Assembly: GCA_003116975.1 (NCBI GenBank)
Contig: BGKB01000150.1
Location: forward strand, 101,152 to 165,151
Reading direction: 5' to 3'
Source: Aurantiochytrium sp. KH105
Taxonomy: Eukaryota > Sar > Bigyra > Thraustochytrida > Thraustochytriidae
DNA length: 64,000 bases
Positions within the stretch are counted from its first letter, which is position 1, and every line of letters starts with the position of its first letter. The notes below the pieces were generated by a model. That model had not been told where the DNA came from. It searched no databases and saw nothing but the letters and a program-made list of their open reading frames with translations. Shown here one piece after another: positions 19,995-27,770 of the stretch. Position numbers and translations under genes: made by a program.

Positions 19995-20251
19995 GCTGCA
20001 TAAATAAACAGTGCTTCTCTGCTTGGGGAAAGCAGAGACTCGGCTACGTAATCCTAACAGACGATTCTCCAACCAAGATTTGCGTTGGCTTCGGCCCAAG
20101 GCGTTGCAATCTTTGTAACAACGCAAGGAAGTAGAAATTTGTGTAAGCACATGGGACAATGTCCGAATCGAAGGGGCGGAGGGCTGGGGGTAGCTACGGA
20201 TTGAGCGAACATGAGCTTATTATTAGTGATGCCTCCTCAGCCTTGGTGCGA

Positions 20252-20905
20252 TCACTTGCTCCGGCGCAAGAGCCGCGTGACCTTGTACTCCATGACGACG
20301 GTACCGTCTTGATTGATAACTTGCTGCGAGGTGGTGACAAAGCCACGATCAGGCTTGGACTTGCTTGGCTTCGATTCGGTCACCTCGAGAAGGACTTGCA
20401 GAGTATCACCGCCATAAACAGGGGCCTTGGCCACAACATCGTTCAGACTGACAAGGGCCACAGCATATCCTTCAAGGATCCCCGAGCCGACAATGAGGGC
20501 GTCTGCAATCGACGCCGTGAGCAAGCCCGGCGCGAGACGCCGCTTGTGGCCAGCCACATTTCGAAGGTACTCCATATCGCCAAAGAGGTTTTCGGCATCG
20601 TAGCCAGTGAGGTGCGTGTAGTTGATAATGTCCGCATCATTGATAGTGCGGCACTTGGTCTCAAGCAGCTGGCCGACTTTCCACGCCTCAAAGGGCATGG
20701 CATGATTCCCGGCGCATCGGATCCTCGAGCTCGTTGGGAATGACGAGGGGCCCGCACAGGCTGCAGCGGATCCGTAGTCGCCTCCGCAGTCGCTTCCGCC
20801 GCCTCCAGCGAGGTGAGCTCGGAGCGTCTGCACGCGACGGCTCGAGGCGCTTCTGTCCGACATTCTCGCAATCCGATCTGCTGGTCTGCTCTTGCTCTTG
20901 AACAA
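20252..20905 (-). CDS. MaoC-like hot-dog fold protein, probably mitochondrial
   Basis: 217 residues; an internal start at residue 15 (MSDRSASSRRVQTLRAHLAG) looks like a mitochondrial presequence. From about residue 70 the protein follows MaoC-like dehydratases/hydratases: FEAWKVGQLLE, INDADIINYTHLTGYDAENL, then KRRLAPGLLTASIADAL, and a C-terminal beta-rich stretch VYGGDTLQVLLEVTESKPSK. MaoC enzymes hydrate enoyl-CoA thioesters using an Asp/His pair in a TGDxNPxH motif; here that motif reads TGYDAENLFGD and the His is not evident. It may therefore use a variant site, as some bacterial MaoC groups do, or bind rather than hydrate its substrate. Convergent with the GNPTAB-like gene. Confidence 0.78.
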   Translation of the reverse strand: MFKSKSRPADRIARMSDRSASSRRVQTLRAHLAGGGGSDCGGDYGSAAACAGPSSFPTSSRIRCAGNHAMPFEAWKVGQLLETKCRTINDADIINYTHLTGYDAENLFGDMEYLRNVAGHKRRLAPGLLTASIADALIVGSGILEGYAVALVSLNDVVAKAPVYGGDTLQVLLEVTESKPSKSKPDRGFVTTSQQVINQDGTVVMEYKVTRLLRRSK

Positions 20906-21296
20906 TCTGCTCGTGCACGGCTTGGCTTGGCTTGGCTTGGCTTGGCTTGGCTTGGCTTGGCTTGGCTTGGCTTGGCTTGGCTTGGCTTGGCTTGGCTTGA
21001 CGTTTGTGTTTCACGCTCTTCCTTTGTCCGTACGAGCGGGGCGGTGCGGACGCTGGCGTGATGAGTGCTTGGCGTATCTCCTCTCTCTCTCTCTACGCTG
21101 TGTGTTTTCGCACGGAATTGTGCTCTTGTCAAGCCTGACGTTTGGCGGTGTGGCACTACGGATGGGACATGAAGCACGGCGAGCGCGTATAAAGGGTTGA
21201 TACTTTCTTTGCTAATGTCTGTGGTTCACAGGGATATACATACCGAGCACGCGTGTAGAATAGGAACAGGGCATCATTTGAGCAGTATGAATAGCT
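20906..21296. promoter_or_regulatory. MaoC-like gene upstream region
   Basis: About 390 bp containing the CCAAG repeat, a short (CT)n tract near 21080-21093, and the 3' flank of the coiled-coil gene. No gene seen. Confidence 0.5.
20921..20999 (-). repeat. (CCAAG)16 pentanucleotide repeat immediately upstream of MaoC-like gene
   Basis: Sixteen CTTGG units on the plus strand (CCAAG in the sense of the gene), beginning 16 bp upstream of its longest start codon. It probably lies in the transcript leader. Confidence 0.95.
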
Positions 21297-22709
21297 TTAA
21301 AAACGCATCCATGCAGGGGCGTCGCTATCCGAGGCAAGAGCAGGGTCAAGGAGAGAAGGTGCTTGGGGTTCGATCGAAGCCCTGGCAGCAGCAGGCTTGG
21401 CCGTCGTTGACTGGTCCTCATGACGACCCGTCGTGGAACCCAGGGCTGAGGCAGTTGTGGAAGATCGCGTGCTTGCCTTTGTAGGACTCGACCCTCTGCG
21501 CCCACCCGGTCGGACTCCCGGGAGAGAAGCCGACGGATTACCCGACGAGGAGTCAGGATCCTCTTCGTGGTTGTTGCTCTTACGCAAGGCAGATGTGTCG
21601 TTGCAGCCGTTGGACCCGACACCCGAAGTGTGTTTGACGTATTCGAGACGCTCTCTGACCATGCGGTACTTTTTGTTGAGAGACTCGAGCTTTTCAGCGA
21701 GGTCGAGAACCTCCTTTTCCTTGGCGACGAGCTTGTCCTGTGCAGCGTCCGCCTTTTTCACAAGAAAGCTCGCCTTCTTTTGACTCGCCTTGAGCTGATC
21801 AGCCAAGCGTGCAGACTTGGCCTCCGCGGCGCTTGCGGCCTCGGTAGCCTCCTTGCAAAGACGCTCTTGATCCCGATATTTATCTGCATGAGAGGAGACG
21901 CGACGCTTTGCGTTCTCCAGAGCGGCCTCGCTTTCCTCGGCGCGGTGCAAGAGGGTCCTGTTTGATGTGCGAAGCTGCTCGTTATCCGCGAGGAGCTTCT
22001 GCATGGCTCTCTTTAATCCGTCCCGTTCCTCCTGGAGCTCCTCCACGGTGCCCGCGAGTTGTGAGTGAGCATTTTCAGACTTGCGCGCAACCTGTTCGTT
22101 TTCTCGCGCGGCCGCGAGCTGTGCTTGGGCCACATCACGAGTCTCGTCCAAGGCGCGTTGCAGGGTTTCGACCTGTTCCTCAAGGTGGGCGGTGCGCATG
22201 GACTGGCCCTGAGAAACGCGTGCGTGCGCCTGCTCAAGCTGCGAGACCTTGCGCTGCAGCTCTGCAGCCGTCCGCTCCTTCTCGCTGGCAGCCGTTCGCG
22301 CCGCGGACACCTTTGCGTTGGCCTGCTCAAGTGCGGCCTCGAGCTCAGCAATTTCGCGTTCGCTCGACGTCTTTTCTTGCAGGGAATACTTTGCGGCCTC
22401 GAGGTCGCGCTCCACGCGTGCTTTTTCGCGAAGAACTTCTTCAATACGCGCTTCGGCCTTGCTGCAGCGCTCGCCCATGGCATCGAGGAGCTTGTCCTTC
22501 ATGCGGCCTTCCTCCGACACAATGTTTCGAAGCGCCGCAAGCTCGCCTTCAACTTGCGACGCTGCAAGTTGGGCACCGTCGCTCAGCGCATGCGAGGAGG
22601 GCAGAACCTTGTTCTTGTGTTTTCGCCGCTTCGGCATTACATTGGCGGCAAAGAGGCCGTTCACCTTGGCCTCCTTGCCGAGCCAGGACGCGCGGTCGCC
22701 GCCCGCCAT
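21297..22709 (-). CDS. Long coiled-coil protein, function unknown
   Basis: 470 residues. After a basic N-terminus (MPKRRKHKNK from residue 25) about 320 residues (50-370) are almost continuous heptad-type coiled coil, e.g. ELEAALEQANAKVSAARTAA, LEEQVETLQRALDETRD and LAEKLESLNKKYRMVRERL. The C-terminal 100 residues are Ser/Thr/Pro/Gly-rich and probably disordered, ending in APAWMRF. The layout resembles centrosomal, golgin or cytoskeletal scaffolds, but heptad composition alone gives no orthology. An alternative start is the Met at residue 25. Confidence 0.75.
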   Translation of the reverse strand: MAGGDRASWLGKEAKVNGLFAANVMPKRRKHKNKVLPSSHALSDGAQLAASQVEGELAALRNIVSEEGRMKDKLLDAMGERCSKAEARIEEVLREKARVERDLEAAKYSLQEKTSSEREIAELEAALEQANAKVSAARTAASEKERTAAELQRKVSQLEQAHARVSQGQSMRTAHLEEQVETLQRALDETRDVAQAQLAAARENEQVARKSENAHSQLAGTVEELQEERDGLKRAMQKLLADNEQLRTSNRTLLHRAEESEAALENAKRRVSSHADKYRDQERLCKEATEAASAAEAKSARLADQLKASQKKASFLVKKADAAQDKLVAKEKEVLDLAEKLESLNKKYRMVRERLEYVKHTSGVGSNGCNDTSALRKSNNHEEDPDSSSGNPSASLPGVRPGGRRGSSPTKASTRSSTTASALGSTTGRHEDQSTTAKPAAARASIEPQAPSLLDPALASDSDAPAWMRF

Positions 22710-24966
22710 CCTGGGGATGCACGTCCACGACGGCGTTGTGCTTGCTGGTCTCGAGCGCCTCGCTTCCGCGTGGCCGTGCTATACTTCTCTCCCCACGACC
22801 TTGTCGTCGCAGTTTTGCTCTGCTCCCTTGAACTTTTGGCTGCTCTTGCATACGCCGCGCCGCGCTCGTTGTTCGACGCGGGTCGTATCTCGGCCAGGAT
22901 TGGTGCGTACAGCCTCGACCCGAGCACGCACGCTTCGATTGCGCCCCACGCGCCGCTCCTCGGAGGACTGACGAATGCGTCGGGTTCGCTCGCTTGCGCC
23001 CGGCCGCGCTATTTCGCTCTTCGCTTTTTCACTTCTTGCTTCTCGCTTGGCACACACCCTTTTGCTCTTGCATGCAAGCAAGCAAGCAAACAAGCAAGAC
23101 CGGGTGAAGCGAGTATTATCCGGCAACAAGTACCCTGACTCGGGCTTCGTTGGCCGTTCGCGCTCTCAACGAGCAACATGCGCTCTCAGGTTCTCGAGAA
23201 CTTACTACTTCATTTCACCCAAACGGTGTGTACCGGGCAAGAAAAAAGACGAGGTGTGCGCGCGTGGACTCCTCCGCTTCCGCTTCGGCCGCGAGACGAA
23301 ACGGCCACAGCATAATTATAGGAAAATAAGCGGACATTCTTTGTGCAGCCGCACAGCTGCGTCGCAAATGACTTTCCTATCCATCCATTTTGAGCAAGAT
23401 GGCAATTTACGGTAGCTTTGCGGGGTGCAAAATGGAGGAGGGAGGAGGGAGGGGAGAGAGGGCAAAGAAGAAGTGCCAAAAGTCATTTTCTTCAGAGAGA
23501 ATGCTGGCGACTGCCTGTCGTTCGCTGGCCTCATTAGTGTCCGCGCCACGTCTATGAAGTTGCTGCCCTGATTGACCTTGCTTACTTTACCTAAAATACC
23601 TACCTTTGTTTTTGGTTTTTCCTACAGGAGGCCTTGCCTCGCCTGGCTTCTTCCGTCTTCTTTTTCTCCCCAAAATGTCGTGTGCCCATCTGTGTTGCGC
23701 TGCCCTGCGAGGTTGCTGGTGAGGGAAAAGATGCGACGAGCCTCCTTGCCCGAGGTGTTGTATCACGTTGGAGCGAAGTCAGCGAACTTTTTCGCGCAAA
23801 CGGATCCATCGCATGTGGTTTCCAAGAATATAAATGCTCACCGTGTGGCCCGGACGCTCTTCCCCTCTTCCAATTCAAAGGCACAGATGATCGATCGACC
23901 AGTCAAGCGACTGCCAGTCGCTGCTACTCCGTAGAAAAAGTGGATCACACCCGCGCTTGGTTTTTTGCTTGTTACCTACCCCTCACGACACGCTATGCCC
24001 ACGAAGGAGGAGCCACCGCAGGCTTCTCCTCTTTTATTTCTTTCTTCTATCCAAAATCTCCGGCCAACTCGCTGCGACCGGCTCTGGCTTTCATTCTCGT
24101 CGACGCAGGCAGCCTTCCTCCCTTTCGGCCTCCCCCTCCTTCCTCCCTCCCGGTACTTTCTCGTTCCTCAGGACAGCCCGAGAGAGCGAGACACAATCCG
24201 AGCGCGCGGATGTGTTGCGCTTCCCCCCCCATCAGGCTTTCCCCCGCGGTACACACCCTCATGTCCGTTGAGAGCGCACCCTCGCCGCGGACTCCGCGCA
24301 GAGTCTGTTCGCAAGACTTGAGCGGGGCCCGGCGCAGCTAGCGGCGACAGCTAGCAGCTTGCTATTGTAAGTCCGGCGCACCGCCGGCGTGCTGCGCTCG
24401 CGGCGCCACGGAGGCTGGCTAGACCTTGCTCGCTCTGAACGAGCTAGTGCTGGTTCGTGGCGGACGACGCAGGGCGAGAGCGCGCCGTGCGCGCGACCGC
24501 GTCCGGACGCAGGGGCAGTCTGCGCGCAGGACACAGGCCCCGGCCGTGCGCGCGCCACGGGAGCTCTTCTCGCGCGTGGCGAAGTCGACGTCGAGGTCGA
24601 GGTGAAGCGAGTCGTGTCCAGATTGACGAAATCGAGGTGGCGTCCGCGCTTGCAATCGGCGTGGCTTGACCGCGCCGTGCAGTGCAGGTAGCAACGCGCG
24701 CGGCTGCTAGTCGAGCTGCGAACGTCACCTTACCTTGGCGTCGCGCGCGTCCGCCCGCGCGCACGTTCGTCAGTTCGTTCGTTTTCCCTCTTGAATTGGA
24801 CGACCGTGTGGGCGGGCCCTTCGTCCATTGTGGTACGCGTGCGCGGCCTTGTGCGTAAACGCGCGCGTGCACAAGGGCTTTTACTTTGGGTTTTTCTCGT
24901 CGACGAGGTACTCTGAAATAACTTTGTTGTCATCTGAGAGCAACACCGTCAAACAACTTTTCAAGC
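22710..24966. other. 2.25-kb divergent intergenic region, no gene recognised
   Basis: Lies between divergent coiled-coil and PLC-like genes. Contains a short CAAG run at about 23072-23098, poly-pyrimidine stretches near 24000-24170, and a CG-rich segment 24280-24780. ORFs up to 235 codons overlap in several frames with no recognisable domain, so I read it as promoters and long leaders. Confidence 0.45.
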
Positions 24967-27054
24967 ATGGGAGCTGGCGGCTCCACAGCATCGCGGAAGG
25001 AGACGGACTTAGTGGTGCAGCGTCAGCCCTATGAAACGAATACAAGCTACCGTATCCGCGTCAAGTTTCAAACAGAGAAATTGCCAAAGGGAACATGGCA
25101 GCAGCAGCTCGAGGATATTTTTGGCTCAAACAAGCAATTCAGTATTGGGAGCGTGGTGAAGAAGTTCCATCGCGAATTGAACGTGAATTTGTCTCCTAAG
25201 ATGCTGCGTGACTTTTACGGGTTTTCTGAAGATAATATCTCTCTAAAGGACGTGGCCAGGGTGTACATGGACGTCTCGTACAATCCGTCGATTGGAGCTA
25301 TTTTTGCAGCTCTCATTAAAGAGAGGGACCAGCTCACCGAGACGATCTGGAACGAGTTTCAAACTGATTTCCAGGGCACACCACTTTCACAGATTGCAAG
25401 CATCACGCAGGTGGTTCGGGACTACTCAGACCTGGAGGGCCCACCAGTGACGGCGTCGCAGTTCGAAGAGTTCCTCCTCAGCCCCGCCAACTCTGCTTTT
25501 GACCCTCGTCTCGATGCTCTTCGCCGGTTCGACCGGCCACTGTCCGAGTATTTTGTCCAGGTTGCCAAAATTCAGGACTGTGACACTATGAGCGCAGAAG
25601 ACATGATCAAGCGCTACGCGAGCTGTATCCGACGCGGTGCTCGTGTAGTGGAACTCGAGTGCAGCGGAGGTGCATCTGACGGCGAGCCGCGTGTCTTTGC
25701 AGACACGCGGGCAGAAGACTTGCCCTTGGACACGCTGCCAACGCTTTTGGATACTCTTAAAGCAATTGTGGCGGAGATGAACGAGGTCGATGGCCTGGGC
25801 TCTGCGTCAAAGTCGCCCAAAGACCTGACGTGCATGGCGACGGGCACGAAAATCAATGCTATGCCGCTCTTGGTTATTGTTACCGTGCAACGCTCTTGTG
25901 ACGAGACCATGCAACGACGAATTAGCACACAGCTTCGCGAGGTGTTTGGAAGCAAGATGGACAAACTGCCGCTCAACGACAATGGGTCGATCTGGTCTCC
26001 CATCCAGCTGGACAGTCGCGTGCTCGTGATTATGTCGCAAACAATGGTAGGAAACCTGGACGCCGAAGGGAATTTGACGCCCGGTCCGCCTCTCGTGAGC
26101 GAGCTTAGTGATATTGCTCACTTGCGCATGGTAACCGTTCACGAGATTCGTCCAATCTTGGATCAAGCCAAGTCGCGCAAAGATCTTCGGCGTTTGTTGC
26201 AAGGGCTGGTGCTGACGCTCGCGTCGGTGGAGCTCTGTGCACACATCATGGAGCTCTCATCAATCACCGACATGCTGCTTATTCACGTGCAAACGTCGAA
26301 GCGAACAATCTTGCAAAAGAAAGAAGGCAATTTGCTGCAGCGAGACGACGACCAAGGTCGGGATCAAGACACCCGACATGTCGTGCAGTTCAGCGAGCTG
26401 CGGCCCGGCGAGACAAGTCAGCTCATCATGAAGGAGGAGTCACTGACAGAAGTGCAAAATGACGAAGTCGAGCCACTACGTGGATGGCGGTATGGCGCAC
26501 AAATCGTCCCCGTGCACACGTTTGGCCACGAGGAGGCCTCCTTACAACACGCCTCGCTCTTTTGCCAGCACGGTAGCTGTGGTTTTGTTCCTCGCATGCC
26601 ACGCGAGGCCTTTGAGGACGTCACTGGCTTCATTGACCTGTACGATGATTTTTGCAACGAGTACGCCCGAAGTCTGTTCGTGACGGTTCTGTCTGCGTGT
26701 CGGGTCCCAAGAGCGCAAGAGCTTACGCAGCCGTATCTGCGCATGTATTGCAATAATGGCACTGGACTTAAGCAGGTGGCCATTACGAGCACGGTGGAGG
26801 ACAATGGTTACAACCTCATTTGGGAGGAGGACTTTGAGTTCAAGTTTCACATCAACGACCTCAATTCGGCGGCCTGCATTCTTTTTGCGCTGCATGACCG
26901 CAACCAGCTTGGCATGGAAACCTTTGCTTGGGCATCTATTCCTCTCTGGGGGTTGCAGACAGGATATCGCCGCGTTCAGATTTTCGATCTCGATCATAAG
27001 CCGGTCCCCGGCGCCATTCTCTTTCTTCATTTTGATTGGGAGCCTGAGGAGTAA
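24967..27054 (+). CDS. Catalytically inactive phosphoinositide phospholipase C-like protein
   Basis: 695 residues, starting MGAGGSTASR, a good N-myristoylation signal (Gly2, Ser6). Architecture of a PLC without PH domain: helical EF-hand-like region (about 40-190), X domain starting PLSEYF at 191, a linker with a charged insert, Y domain with CQHGSCGFVPRMPREAF (cf. NGGCGYVLKP in true PLCs), and a C2 domain (about 555-690: SLFVTVLSACRVP, PLWGLQTGYRRVQIFD). The residues needed for catalysis are gone: after PLSEYF canonical enzymes have SSHNTYL with the first catalytic His, here VQVAKIQDCD, and the YHGHT segment with the second His reads VFADTRAED. By analogy with animal PLC-related but inactive proteins it would be a membrane-bound scaffold or lipid-binding regulator; that is inference. 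Confidence 0.82.
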   Translation: MGAGGSTASRKETDLVVQRQPYETNTSYRIRVKFQTEKLPKGTWQQQLEDIFGSNKQFSIGSVVKKFHRELNVNLSPKMLRDFYGFSEDNISLKDVARVYMDVSYNPSIGAIFAALIKERDQLTETIWNEFQTDFQGTPLSQIASITQVVRDYSDLEGPPVTASQFEEFLLSPANSAFDPRLDALRRFDRPLSEYFVQVAKIQDCDTMSAEDMIKRYASCIRRGARVVELECSGGASDGEPRVFADTRAEDLPLDTLPTLLDTLKAIVAEMNEVDGLGSASKSPKDLTCMATGTKINAMPLLVIVTVQRSCDETMQRRISTQLREVFGSKMDKLPLNDNGSIWSPIQLDSRVLVIMSQTMVGNLDAEGNLTPGPPLVSELSDIAHLRMVTVHEIRPILDQAKSRKDLRRLLQGLVLTLASVELCAHIMELSSITDMLLIHVQTSKRTILQKKEGNLLQRDDDQGRDQDTRHVVQFSELRPGETSQLIMKEESLTEVQNDEVEPLRGWRYGAQIVPVHTFGHEEASLQHASLFCQHGSCGFVPRMPREAFEDVTGFIDLYDDFCNEYARSLFVTVLSACRVPRAQELTQPYLRMYCNNGTGLKQVAITSTVEDNGYNLIWEEDFEFKFHINDLNSAACILFALHDRNQLGMETFAWASIPLWGLQTGYRRVQIFDLDHKPVPGAILFLHFDWEPEE

Positions 27055-27770
27055 TGATGCGTACGTGCAAACAAAACTTGGGGGCCCGGGCTCACGCGAG
27101 CCGTTCGTTCAATCAAAAGCACCATTCTGTCTATGGCTGTACCAAACGCAAAGCGCTCTGTCAAAGCGCTAAGAGCTCAGGGCCTTTCTATAATTCATCA
27201 TTGAGTTTGTGTCAATTCTGAGTATATGCAACTAACGAAAAAGAAAAACAACATCTCTTTCACATGAGGAAGACAATGGTCTTTTGAAGAATTTGAGTCA
27301 ATACAGATTCTCTTGCAAAGGAAAAAGACTCTTGGCTTTTGCGCGGGAAAGTTTCTGGCAAGCTATCCTCTTGAGAAGCAGGAAGAACAGGAGCATGTGC
27401 TCGTGACGACGGACGCTGCTTTATGACGATTGGTTGGGGACCTTGGTTGTGCTCATCCGTAAGCCTTGCCTCTTGTCTGGGGTGCCTTTGATCTGTTTGA
27501 CCCGAACAAGAAGAAGGATTCTTGGAAAACTCAAAACACTTTCTTTTTTCTTCAAAATAAGTTCGTATTTGTTTCGCCTGTTTGACCCGAAAGCGAGAAA
27601 AACCGCAGTCTCTTTTTGCACGTTCTTTGCTAATCCTAACAGATCTGCTTTCTTCCTCACCACGCGCAAGGCCCCGCTCTCCCAAAGAGCAAGGCCCCGG
27701 CAAGTGCGGGCACTGCAGGCAGGCACAGTCGAGGCCGTGCAGTATTGGATGACACCTTTGTTGCGTTTTG
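27055..27770. other. Convergent intergenic region
   Basis: About 0.7 kb between the PLC-like and sulfatase stop codons; AT-richer than the genes and holding only weak ORFs. Presumably two 3' UTRs. Confidence 0.5.

Noticed and set aside
22710-24966. Several ORFs of 100-235 codons
   Set aside because: Overlap one another in different frames, odd composition, no recognisable domain.
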